From Stieleria magnilauensis (GTDB lineage: Bacteria > Planctomycetota > Planctomycetia > Pirellulales > Pirellulaceae): a DNA stretch of 64,000 nucleotides. Numbering within the stretch: the first letter of the stretch is position 1; every line of letters begins with the position of its first letter. The stretch spans positions 470,394 through 534,393 of the forward strand of contig CP036432.1 in NCBI GenBank assembly GCA_007753675.1, in the 5' to 3' direction. The translations under genes were made by a program, and so were the position numbers. This document shows, one piece after another, positions 17,322 to 25,335 of the stretch. The notes under the pieces were generated by a model. That model did not search any database, was not told the DNA's origin, and saw nothing but the letters and a program-made list of their open reading frames with translations.

Positions 17322-18422
17322 CTATTCAAACTTAAATGGAATCTCGTCCGAGGCGGCACTGGCCGTCTCGACGACTGCGTCAGCGTTGTGGGAAGGCCCT
17401 GATTGAGCTTGTGACGCACTTGTTTCCAAAGCGGCGCCACTTGAAGGGGTGGGCATTTCGATCGAACCGAAAATCCCCTCGATCGCATCTTCACCCAAGG
17501 AACCGGTCGGACGACCAAAGTCTTCCAGGGTGTAGGTGGTTGACGATTGACGCGGCACCAGGGTCGCCGCATCGACCAAGCTGTCCACCTCGCTGCCGGT
17601 GCCCGGCCGATCGGAATTCGATTTCAACGCGGCATCATCCCCGATTCCCGGGGCACGAAACGTGTCCGGATCGAGTTCCGGTTCGCCGAGCTCGATGGCC
17701 GGCGGTGTCAGCGTTTCGGCCGGCAACGACTCAAACGGCGTTGTCGTCTCAATGATACGCGTCGATCCCGGGACAATGATCTCCGGTGGAATCGGTTTTC
17801 CATCGGGACCGAGCACAGGCTCGGCTTTCTCGGGCATCGTGTCGGTATCAGCGGCTGGCGGGTGATGGGCCACCATCGGGGCTCGGCCCCAATACCCGAC
17901 GCCGTCCTGTTCGGCCGCCTTGACTCCCAGCGGATAGCCGGCGAACCAAGCGTCGATCGCGGCCTGTCCACCGGGGGACTGGTATTTCCACCCCCAGTAT
18001 TGGCTCGGCGCGACACAGGGGATGCAGCCGTCGGAACCACTGGCCACGTCGGCGTATCCTTCCAGGAAACCTGCTTTGAACTCAGCCAGGTGTGGACGGT
18101 TCTTGTGGCAGTGCTTTTCTCGCAACCAAGCTTTTGTCGCGAAGACCTTGTTGCGATGGGCGAGCATGAACTCGTCCAGGTACTCCGCTTTCCGTACCTG
18201 TCGATATGCGTTGGAGACCAACGAACATCCCGAGGCGCCGGCGAGCATGAAAGCTGCGGTCCCGGCAATGAGAAACGATCGCAGCTGGCGCCGGGCCGTC
18301 CTGCGACGCTTCGGTCGTGCGCCGCGATCGCAGGTCGATTGCGGTGGTGTTTCGGAGTTGCGTCCCGACGGAATCGGGTGGTGTTCGGGTGCGCTGGCCG
18401 CACGTGTTGAACGAATCGCCAT
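17322..18422 (-). CDS. Planctomycete-type lipoprotein of unknown function
   Basis: I do not recognise a named family. The ATG is supported by AAGGGGGG about five bases upstream. An alternative GTG 20 codons earlier would add GCPKCLTQFRIPPAAKGG, which resembles half of a zinc ribbon. After a long basic N region, a hydrophobic stretch ends in a lipobox (AGASGC, C66). The next 130 residues are aromatic and Cys-containing (RNKVFATKAWLREKHCHKN, then EFKAGFLEGYADVASGSDG, then PSQYWGWKYQSPGG), a pattern I associate with conserved planctomycete lipoproteins. The C-terminal 170 residues are low-complexity Pro/Glu/Thr. Being upstream of the Wza-like gene in the same direction suggests a role in polysaccharide export. 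Confidence 0.7.
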   Translation of the reverse strand: MAIRSTRAASAPEHHPIPSGRNSETPPQSTCDRGARPKRRRTARRQLRSFLIAGTAAFMLAGASGCSLVSNAYRQVRKAEYLDEFMLAHRNKVFATKAWLREKHCHKNRPHLAEFKAGFLEGYADVASGSDGCIPCVAPSQYWGWKYQSPGGQAAIDAWFAGYPLGVKAAEQDGVGYWGRAPMVAHHPPAADTDTMPEKAEPVLGPDGKPIPPEIIVPGSTRIIETTTPFESLPAETLTPPAIELGEPELDPDTFRAPGIGDDAALKSNSDRPGTGSEVDSLVDAATLVPRQSSTTYTLEDFGRPTGSLGEDAIEGIFGSIEMPTPSSGAALETSASQAQSGPSHNADAVVETASAASDEIPFKFE

Positions 18423-18834
18423 TTGGCCCCCCTTGGCTGCTGGCGGAATTCGAAATTGGGTCAAGCATTTCGGGCAGCCCACCGGTTCATGGCGTACCGT
18501 CCTAGGGGTGTTTATCGCCGTAACGGTCGAAAGGATTTAGCCAAAACTGACGGAAACGTCAGCTGTAGGGGTTCTATCGCCTTTGTGGACCGTTCTTTTA
18601 GTGATGAATCCACCGCCCGGGAGGGGATATCCGGGCGGGCTTTCCCTCCGATCGTTGCAAAGAACACCCAAAATGAAGATTCAAAGCATTCTCCAAAACG
18701 GGTTCCCTTTTACACTGAGTGCTTCTGTAATCGTCGGGTAAACTGTGATGACCAACACGTTTTCCCCACGGGGGGGACGAGTCAAACGGTCAGCTTCGAC
18801 GTTTCGACTTTTTTAGCCGCATGATAAGACACCA
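18423..18834. promoter_or_regulatory. Divergent intergenic region between export genes and polysaccharide locus
   Basis: No gene is supported in this 412-bp stretch, which must hold the promoters of both divergent units. I cannot call a convincing -35/-10 pair on either strand. Two hairpins are visible: a 6-bp stem CTGACG/CGTCAG with a GAAA loop at 18547-18562, and a stronger GC-rich one at 18613-18638, listed separately. Both would be transcribed in the leader of the plus-strand locus if its promoter lies upstream of them. Confidence 0.5.
18613..18638 (+). promoter_or_regulatory. GC-rich leader hairpin upstream of the polysaccharide locus
   Basis: An 8-bp perfect stem, CCGCCCGG pairing with CCGGGCGG around a 10-base loop, is followed by GCTTTCCC. 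This is terminator-like geometry with a weak T-tract. No plus-strand gene ends upstream, so it is better explained as an attenuator or leader element about 200 bp before the first gene of the locus. The neighbouring NusG-type protein would be a natural antiterminator partner. That link is inference. Confidence 0.4.
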
Positions 18835-20418
18835 ATGATTTGGTTGACCCTGGTTTCGCTCCTTTGCTCCATCCTTGCTGCGACAGTACTGGTCCCGGTC
18901 GTTCGTTTCATGGCACGCCGCGTCGGAATGGTCGATGCGCCTGACGACGAGCGCAAGCTTCACCGAGAGCCCATTGCGCTGTGTGGTGGAGTGGCGGTGT
19001 TCGGCGCCCTGTTGGTGGGATTCGTCAGCACGATCCTTTACGACCGGTCCTTCGGCGACTTTGACTTGGGATATGTTACGTCGCGTTGGTACGGGTTGGT
19101 CTTCGCCGCCGGCGCAATCCTGGTCGTCGGATTGATCGACGATGCCTGGGTGATGCGAGGACGCCAAAAGCTGCTGCTTCAGATTCTGATCATCTCTGCA
19201 CTGGTCGGCAGCGGCACGGTGGTCGACAAGATCGGCCTGATGGGCTTTGAGATCTACCTGGGGTCGCTGGCCTTTCCCGTCACCGTGCTGTGGTTGCTGG
19301 TTGCCGTCAATGCGCTCAATTTGATTGATGGGGCCGACGGGGTGGCGACCACCGCCGGATGTTTCATCAGTCTGGGCCTGGCAGTCCTCAGCTGGGAACA
19401 CGGCACGCCGCTGGGGTGTATTTTTTCCTTTTGCCTGGCGGGCAGCTTGATCGGGTTCCTGTTTTTCAACAAACCTCCGGCAACGATCTTCCTCGGAGAC
19501 GCCGGCAGCATGGTCATCGGATTGCTGGTCGGCGTCCTCTCGGTGTGGGGCAGCGTCAAAGGTTCCACATTGTTGGCATCGGCGCCGGTCGCCATCCTGG
19601 CAGTACCGCTGTTTGACTCCGCCGCCGCCATTGCCCGCCGCTGGTTGACCGGCAGAAGCATTTACGCGACCGATCGCGCCCACCTACACCACCTGCTGCA
19701 GAAAAAATACGGGCATTTCGGCATGCTATTCATCGTCGCCGGCCTCTGCTCATTGACCACGGTTCTCGCGATTGCATCGGCCCACTACTCCATGCCTTGG
19801 CTGGCGTTGCTCGGAATGATCCTTGCCGGCACGTTCCTCGTGGTGACGCGTTCATTCGGTCACGCGGAATGTCAGCTGTTGATGATGAAAGCCTCGCACA
19901 TGACGCGATCGTTCTTTATCACGCCGCGGCAATCTTCGCTCGAAAAGAATCACCGTTGTTTGCCGCTGCAAGGTAGCGGCGACTGGAATCTGATTTGGGA
20001 GCCGCTGGTGGATTTTGCCCAGATCCACAACCTGGCCAAGATCAGCATTGATCTTAATTTGTCGTGGCTGCACGAAGGCTATCACGCCAGTTGGTCAGAC
20101 GTTCGGATGCCCGATCGAGACAAACAGGTGCAAGTCCGATGGCCCATCGTGATCACGGTCGGTCGCAGTAAAAACACGGTGAATATCGGGACGCTTCATG
20201 TCGTCGCCTCCGCCACGTCGCCGAGAATTCATGAACGAATCGCGGATTTGAGTTTAAGGTTGGTGGACCTTGAGCCGCAGATTCAGTTGATCATCGCCGA
20301 ACTGGAACGGCAGCACGCCACACCCGCCGATGTCCGAGTGGTCGGAGTTGTGCCGGCACCCCGGTACGCTGACACCGAGCGCACGGCGGGTCCGCCGCTT
20401 GTGCCCAGCCGTCACTGA
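18835..20418 (+). CDS. Polyprenyl-phosphate sugar-1-phosphate transferase (WecA/MraY family) with extra C-terminal domain
   Basis: Membrane enzyme that starts repeat-unit synthesis by transferring a sugar-1-phosphate, in WecA usually GlcNAc-1-P, to undecaprenyl phosphate. Family landmarks: DDER at 37-40, IDD at 101-103, NLIDGADG at 162-169, GDAGS at 221-225, LFD at 259-261 and HLHH at 283-286, spread over about ten membrane helices. The Asp-rich and His motifs needed for Mg2+ and substrate are intact. Beyond about residue 345 lies a soluble extension of some 180 residues that WecA lacks (for example WEPLVDFAQIHNLAKISIDL); I do not recognise it. First gene of the polysaccharide locus. Exact sugar unknown. 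Confidence 0.85.
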   Translation: MIWLTLVSLLCSILAATVLVPVVRFMARRVGMVDAPDDERKLHREPIALCGGVAVFGALLVGFVSTILYDRSFGDFDLGYVTSRWYGLVFAAGAILVVGLIDDAWVMRGRQKLLLQILIISALVGSGTVVDKIGLMGFEIYLGSLAFPVTVLWLLVAVNALNLIDGADGVATTAGCFISLGLAVLSWEHGTPLGCIFSFCLAGSLIGFLFFNKPPATIFLGDAGSMVIGLLVGVLSVWGSVKGSTLLASAPVAILAVPLFDSAAAIARRWLTGRSIYATDRAHLHHLLQKKYGHFGMLFIVAGLCSLTTVLAIASAHYSMPWLALLGMILAGTFLVVTRSFGHAECQLLMMKASHMTRSFFITPRQSSLEKNHRCLPLQGSGDWNLIWEPLVDFAQIHNLAKISIDLNLSWLHEGYHASWSDVRMPDRDKQVQVRWPIVITVGRSKNTVNIGTLHVVASATSPRIHERIADLSLRLVDLEPQIQLIIAELERQHATPADVRVVGVVPAPRYADTERTAGPPLVPSRH

Positions 20419-20945
20419 TCTCTCGCCACGATTGAACCGGCTCTTTGATTCGTTCGACACACTTGAGCACGGCATGTCGACGAAAACCCCGCTGGGTATC
20501 TTCACCCCTGTCCTTCTCCAGTTCACCGGTCTCTGGGACAATCCTAAAGGACCGGGACGCCGAGACTCGCACCTCAGTTGGGGGTCATTCCCGCACGATC
20601 GGCACAGCAATCAAAAGCGTTTCGCTGCACATCGAAGGCGGGATTGAATGGGTTCGGCGGTCGGGTTGCTCATTGAAGTCTGGCTGTTACGCCGACACAA
20701 TTTGTAGCCGACAGGCAAAATCGGCCGACTACGCAAACTTGTCGTTGTAGATCGGCCCAATACACGATGGAAACAAAGGTCGGGTAATCACACGCTACCC
20801 CCATCCAAGGGCTGTGTGTCACCCACGTGGACGAAGTCCGCGCTAATCGCAGCGCCCCTTCACTTAACAATCTCCGCCGCCTCGTTCAAACTACGTCCAT
20901 CGCATTTCCAGTCCACCCGCCCAAACATCACCGGGGGTGATCCCA
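20419..20945. promoter_or_regulatory. 527-bp gap before the NusG-type gene
   Basis: No convincing coding region: frames crossing it are short, biased like shadows and start inside the neighbouring gene. The last bases hold a strong ribosome-binding site (GGGGGTGA) for the next gene. A GC-rich imperfect inverted segment around 20704-20735 (GTAGCCGA with TCGGCCGACTAC) is weak. The length suggests an untranslated leader or second promoter for the locus, but I cannot name a specific element. Confidence 0.4.
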
Positions 20946-21530
20946 ATGCCAATACTCGCGAAAGAACCCGATCGATTTCCAGACGATCTGCTCGCGTCCG
21001 ACCAAGCGAAACTCTCCCGCTGGTGGTTGCTTTACACCAAGTCGCGGCAAGAGAAGCAACTGATGCGTCAGCTCCGCCAGTTGCAGGTCCCGCACTACGG
21101 TCCCCAGATCGAGCAACGGCGGCGCTCTCCCAACGGTCGCATCCGAACCAGCTACGTGCCGCTGTTCAACAACTATGTGTTTCTCTGTGGCGGTGATGAA
21201 TCACGCTACCAGTCGATCTGTACCGGTTGTGTCCAAAAGGCGACCGAGATCACCGATGTGGAGCCGCTGATTTACGATTTGACCCAGATTAGCGAGCTGG
21301 TCGACATCGGCGTCCCGCTTTCGGTAGAAGGTCGGTTGCAGCCGGGACAGCAGGTTCGCGTCAAGAACGGTTCCTTCGCAGGGTTCGAAGGCGTGGTGAT
21401 TCGCCGCGATCAAGAGACTCGACTGCTGGTTTCGGTCCGATTCATGGACCAAGGCGTCAGCGTCAAATTAGACGATTGCCAATTGGAACCACTCGGCAGT
21501 GCCCCCGAACCCCAAGGCAGCGACGCCTGA
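20946..21530 (+). CDS. NusG/RfaH-family transcription antiterminator
   Basis: Specialised NusG paralogue. The NGN domain occupies about residues 25-125 (RWWLLYTKSRQEKQLMRQLR, then TSYVPLFNNYVFLCGG), and a KOW domain follows at about 135-190 (PGQQVRVKNGSFAGFEGVV). RfaH, LoaP and UpxY proteins of this kind bind RNA polymerase at the start of long polysaccharide operons and stop premature termination. The ATG was chosen over a GTG three codons upstream because GGGGGTGA then sits at a good distance. It lies 45 bp before the dehydrogenase gene, so it probably promotes expression of the 20 kb downstream. Housekeeping NusG is less likely: that gene normally neighbours secE and rplK. Confidence 0.85.
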   Translation: MPILAKEPDRFPDDLLASDQAKLSRWWLLYTKSRQEKQLMRQLRQLQVPHYGPQIEQRRRSPNGRIRTSYVPLFNNYVFLCGGDESRYQSICTGCVQKATEITDVEPLIYDLTQISELVDIGVPLSVEGRLQPGQQVRVKNGSFAGFEGVVIRRDQETRLLVSVRFMDQGVSVKLDDCQLEPLGSAPEPQGSDA

Positions 21531-21574
21531 ATTCCGCTACTGGTCTTTGAATCTCCTTTCGCGATGGACAAACG

Positions 21575-22984
21575 ATGACAACAACGATCGATCCCGTTTC
21601 TAAGATTTGCTGCATCGGAGCCGGATATGTCGGCGGCCCCACGATGGCAATGATCGCACACAAGTGCCCTCATATTGATGTCAAGGTCGTCGACATCAAC
21701 GCCGATCGGATTGCGCAATGGAATTCAGACCGTCTGCCGATCTACGAACCGGGCTTGGACGAAATCGTTCATTCCAGCCGCGGCAAGAATCTGACGTTTA
21801 CGACCGAGATCGATCAGGCGATTCGCGCCGCCGACATGGTCTTCATTTCGGTCAACACACCGACCAAAACGTTTGGTGTCGGGGCCGGTCGAGCGGCGAA
21901 CCTTGAGTTCGTTGAGAAATGTGCCCGACGCATCGCCGAGGTTTCCGAAGGCCACAAGATCGTGGTTGAGAAATCGACGTTGCCGGTGCGTACCGCCGAA
22001 GCGGTCAAACGGATCCTGTCCAACACGGCCAACAACGCGACCTTCGACGTTTTGAGCAATCCAGAATTTCTGGCCGAGGGGACGGCCATCGAAGACTTGC
22101 TGGAACCCGATCGAGTGCTCATCGGGGGGGAACGTCCTGAATCGATCGAAGCGCTTGTCGACATCTATGCCAACTGGGTGCCACGGGCCCGCTTGCTGAC
22201 GACGAACTTGTGGAGCAGCGAACTTTCGAAGCTGACAGCCAATGCGTTTCTCGCCCAACGCGTCTCGTCCATCAACGCCATCAGCGCCCTGTGTGAAGCA
22301 ACCGGTGCGGACGTCGATGAAGTGGCTGCAGCGATCGGAACCGATTCTCGCATCGGACCCAAGTTTCTCAAAGCCTCGGTCGGTTTCGGGGGCAGCTGTT
22401 TTCAGAAGGACATTCTGAACCTGGTTTACCTGTGCGAGTACTTCGGTCTTCCCGAAGTCGCAGCCTACTGGGAACAAGTCGTTCGGATGAACGATCACCA
22501 AAAACAACGCTTCGTCACGCGAATGGTTCGAACGATGTTCAACACCGTCTCGGACAAGAAGATCGGCATTTGGGGATTCGCGTTTAAGAAAGATACTAAC
22601 GACACGCGTGAATCGGCATCCATCTATGTCTGCCGCGACCTGTTGTTGGAAAAGGCCCGCCTTTGCATCTACGACCCGCAAGTCAGCGAGCATCAAATCC
22701 TGAACGATTTGGAATACGTGTTCACCGAGGGCGACAACAAAATCAGTGAAGCCAAACGCGAACTGATCGAACAACACGTGACATTCGCCTCGAGCGCTCA
22801 AGAAGCTTCCAGTGACGCCCATGCCATCGCCATCTTGACCGAATGGGATGAATTCGCGGACGCCGATTTTGAAGCGATTTATTCAACCATGAAAAAGCCG
22901 GCGTTCGTGTTCGACGGCCGCAACCGACTGAAAGACCTGGGGCTCAAGGCCAAGGGATTCGAGTATCACGGGATCGGATTCTAA
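21575..22984 (+). CDS. ugd: UDP-glucose 6-dehydrogenase, eukaryote-like type
   Basis: Oxidises UDP-glucose to UDP-glucuronate with two NAD+. The N-terminal Rossmann motif is [20 protein letters not shown] (residues 11-30). The catalytic Cys is C275 in [11 protein letters not shown], the substrate-binding [10 protein letters not shown] region is intact, and the second nucleotide domain starts near [20 protein letters not shown]. Length (469) and long identical stretches ([13 protein letters not shown]-type, [16 protein letters not shown]-like, [13 protein letters not shown]) follow the animal-type enzyme rather than the shorter bacterial Ugd. It supplies glucuronic acid, or sugars derived from it, for the surface polysaccharide. 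Confidence 0.95.
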   Translation: MTTTIDPVSKICCIGAGYVGGPTMAMIAHKCPHIDVKVVDINADRIAQWNSDRLPIYEPGLDEIVHSSRGKNLTFTTEIDQAIRAADMVFISVNTPTKTFGVGAGRAANLEFVEKCARRIAEVSEGHKIVVEKSTLPVRTAEAVKRILSNTANNATFDVLSNPEFLAEGTAIEDLLEPDRVLIGGERPESIEALVDIYANWVPRARLLTTNLWSSELSKLTANAFLAQRVSSINAISALCEATGADVDEVAAAIGTDSRIGPKFLKASVGFGGSCFQKDILNLVYLCEYFGLPEVAAYWEQVVRMNDHQKQRFVTRMVRTMFNTVSDKKIGIWGFAFKKDTNDTRESASIYVCRDLLLEKARLCIYDPQVSEHQILNDLEYVFTEGDNKISEAKRELIEQHVTFASSAQEASSDAHAIAILTEWDEFADADFEAIYSTMKKPAFVFDGRNRLKDLGLKAKGFEYHGIGF

Positions 22985-23110
22985 ACCTTTCGATCCGATC
23001 AGTACCTCTGCCGCGAAAGTCATCCCGGCTTTCGTTTTCGTCTTGATGACCTTTCGCACACCGAAGTCGTAGTGGCTTCGCGAATTGACCTAACGCAATC
23101 GTTTCAGCCA

Positions 23111-24079
23111 ATGACTTCGGAACAACTTCCCAAGGGACGAATCTATGTCGCCGGTCATCGTGGGATGGTGGGCGCCGCGGTTGTTCGTCATCTGCAACAA
23201 CTCGGCATCAATGACGATGACCTGATCACCCGCGACCGGAGCGAATTGAATTTGATCCGGCAAGCGGACGTTGAGTCATTCTTCGACGCCGAGCGGCCCG
23301 ATGTGGTCGTGTTTGCGGCGGCCAAGGTTGGAGGCATTCACGCCAACAACACCTATCCGGCCGAATTCATCTATGACAACTTGATGATGGCGGCCAACGC
23401 GATTCATGCCGCGTATCGGTTTGGCACCGCCAGATTTCTGTTTCTCGGCAGCACATGCATCTACCCCCGCATGGCTCCCCAACCGATGCCCGAAGACTGT
23501 CTGCTGACCGGTCCCTTGGAATCGACCAACGAAGCGTATGCGTTGGCGAAGATCAGCGGATTGAAACTGTGTGAGCACTACCGAACGCAATACGGTGTCA
23601 AGTTTCATTCCGCCATGCCGACGAATCTTTACGGCCCCGGCGACAATTATCATCCGGAAAACTCACATGTGATGCCGGCGATGATTCGTCGTTTTCACGA
23701 AGCGGTGCGTGACGGTTTGGATGAAGTGGTGGTCTGGGGGACCGGCACACCGCGACGCGAATTTCTGCACGTCGATGATCTGGCCCGCGGGCTGATTCAC
23801 CTGGTCAATCTGGACCAGCCGCCAAATCTGGTCAATGTCGGCACCGGAACCGACATTTCGATCCGGGAATTGGCCGAATTGATTGCCGAAACGACCGGAT
23901 TCGACGGTAAAATCTCTCAGGATACCTCCAAGCCCGACGGCACCCCGGTCAAACGCACCAACATCGATTTGATCAAATCAACGGGTTGGCAGCCGCGCAT
24001 TGATCTGGAAACCGGCGTCCGAAAAACCTACGAAGACTTTTTACGTGCGAGCCAATCCGGCGCGCTGCGGGCAGTCTGA
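23111..24079 (+). CDS. fcl: GDP-L-fucose synthase
   Basis: Epimerase/reductase that turns GDP-4-keto-6-deoxymannose into GDP-L-fucose using NADPH. The extended-SDR motif is [18 protein letters not shown], and the catalytic triad is visible as Ser in FLGSTCIYP and YALAK (Tyr-x3-Lys), with the family-specific [20 protein letters not shown] and [14 protein letters not shown]. The ATG is preferred to an upstream GTG because it gives the usual length (322). It precedes the dehydratase gene, the reverse of the common gmd-fcl order, with an 84-bp gap. Product is used by a fucosyltransferase in the locus. Confidence 0.95.
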   Translation: MTSEQLPKGRIYVAGHRGMVGAAVVRHLQQLGINDDDLITRDRSELNLIRQADVESFFDAERPDVVVFAAAKVGGIHANNTYPAEFIYDNLMMAANAIHAAYRFGTARFLFLGSTCIYPRMAPQPMPEDCLLTGPLESTNEAYALAKISGLKLCEHYRTQYGVKFHSAMPTNLYGPGDNYHPENSHVMPAMIRRFHEAVRDGLDEVVVWGTGTPRREFLHVDDLARGLIHLVNLDQPPNLVNVGTGTDISIRELAELIAETTGFDGKISQDTSKPDGTPVKRTNIDLIKSTGWQPRIDLETGVRKTYEDFLRASQSGALRAV

Positions 24080-24163
24080 CCTGTCCGGCGGCACAAACGT
24101 GACGCGCCCCGCCGTATCCAAAAACCACACATTCTTGCTATCAATTCGACGGCGAAACGAACC

Positions 24164-25195
24164 ATGAGCAACGCATCAGGCAATTCAAAGACGGCACTGA
24201 TCACGGGAATCACCGGCCAAGACGGATCGTATTTGGCCGAGTTGTTGCTGGAGGAAGGCTATGTGGTGCATGGCATCGTGCGTCGCAGCAGCACGTTCAA
24301 CACCGATCGGATCGAACACATTTACACCGATCCGCACAACGCCGACGCGCGGTTGTTTCTGCACTATGGCGATCTGACCGACGGACAGAATCTGACCAAT
24401 CTGGTTCTCAACATCGAGCCCGACGAGATTTACAATCTGGGTGCCCAGTCACATGTCCGGGTCTCGTTCGACAGCCCGGTCTATACCGTCCAGACGACGG
24501 CCGTCGGGGCGTTGAACGTGCTCGAAGCCGCCCGCCAACTGAACCGCAAAAAGCCGACTCGGGTGTACCAGGCATCGAGCAGCGAAATGTTCGGCGATGT
24601 GTTGGAGACGCCTCAAACCGAAAAGACGCCGTTTCAACCGCAAAGCCCGTACGCCTGTGCCAAGGTATATGCGTTTCACCAGACGGTCAACTATCGCCAC
24701 GCCTACGACCTGTTTGCCTGCAACGGAATTCTGTTCAACCACGAGTCGCCTCGTCGTGGAGAGACGTTTGTGACGCGGAAGATCACGCGTGCGGCGACGC
24801 GGATCAAACTGGGGCTGCAAGACAAACTGTACTTGGGCAACTTGGACGCCAAGCGGGATTGGGGCTATGCCAAGGACTACGTGCGTGGGATGTGGCTGAT
24901 GCTGCAGCACGACACGCCCGATGACTATGTCTTGGCGTCGGGCGAAACCTACACGATCCGTCAGTTTCTCGATTACACCTTCGAACACCTCGAGCTGGAC
25001 TGGAAAGACTACGTCGAAACCGACCCACGCTATTTCCGTCCGACCGAAGTGGATCTCTTGCTCGGCGACTACAGCAAAGCCAAAAACGTGCTCGGATGGC
25101 AACCCGAAACCAGCTGCAAAGAACTCGCCAAACTGATGGTCGACCACGATTTGGAATTGGCGAGAAACGAAGCGGTGCATCGCGCGACTTCGTGA
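24164..25195 (+). CDS. gmd: GDP-mannose 4,6-dehydratase
   Basis: First committed step to GDP-fucose and related 6-deoxyhexoses: GDP-mannose to GDP-4-keto-6-deoxy-mannose. Motifs: [20 protein letters not shown], then [14 protein letters not shown], then the active-site region [10 protein letters not shown] with Ser-Ser-Glu, and [18 protein letters not shown] containing Tyr-x3-Lys. The substrate-binding loop [16 protein letters not shown] is intact. Length 343 is standard. Functions with the preceding fucose synthase. The GDP-mannose supply genes (manB/manC) are not in this window. Confidence 0.96.
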   Translation: MSNASGNSKTALITGITGQDGSYLAELLLEEGYVVHGIVRRSSTFNTDRIEHIYTDPHNADARLFLHYGDLTDGQNLTNLVLNIEPDEIYNLGAQSHVRVSFDSPVYTVQTTAVGALNVLEAARQLNRKKPTRVYQASSSEMFGDVLETPQTEKTPFQPQSPYACAKVYAFHQTVNYRHAYDLFACNGILFNHESPRRGETFVTRKITRAATRIKLGLQDKLYLGNLDAKRDWGYAKDYVRGMWLMLQHDTPDDYVLASGETYTIRQFLDYTFEHLELDWKDYVETDPRYFRPTEVDLLLGDYSKAKNVLGWQPETSCKELAKLMVDHDLELARNEAVHRATS

Positions 25196-25335
25196 ACTCG
25201 TCTCCAAACACTCCGTTGATCGATGCGGCCTTTCGGTTGGTCAGCGACCGCATTGATGACGTCACACTGCAACGTGGGTGAACGTGGGTTGCTGGTACTG
25301 ACGCGAGATCGATCACTGCTCGTCGATCAAGCAGC

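Noticed and set aside
17258-17572. 104-codon minus-strand frame between the two export-related lipoproteins
   Set aside because: It mostly overlaps the end of the upstream lipoprotein gene in another frame and has no independent coding signal.
21725-22822. 365-codon antisense frame over the UDP-glucose dehydrogenase
   Set aside because: Sense gene has full family motifs; antisense frame is a shadow.
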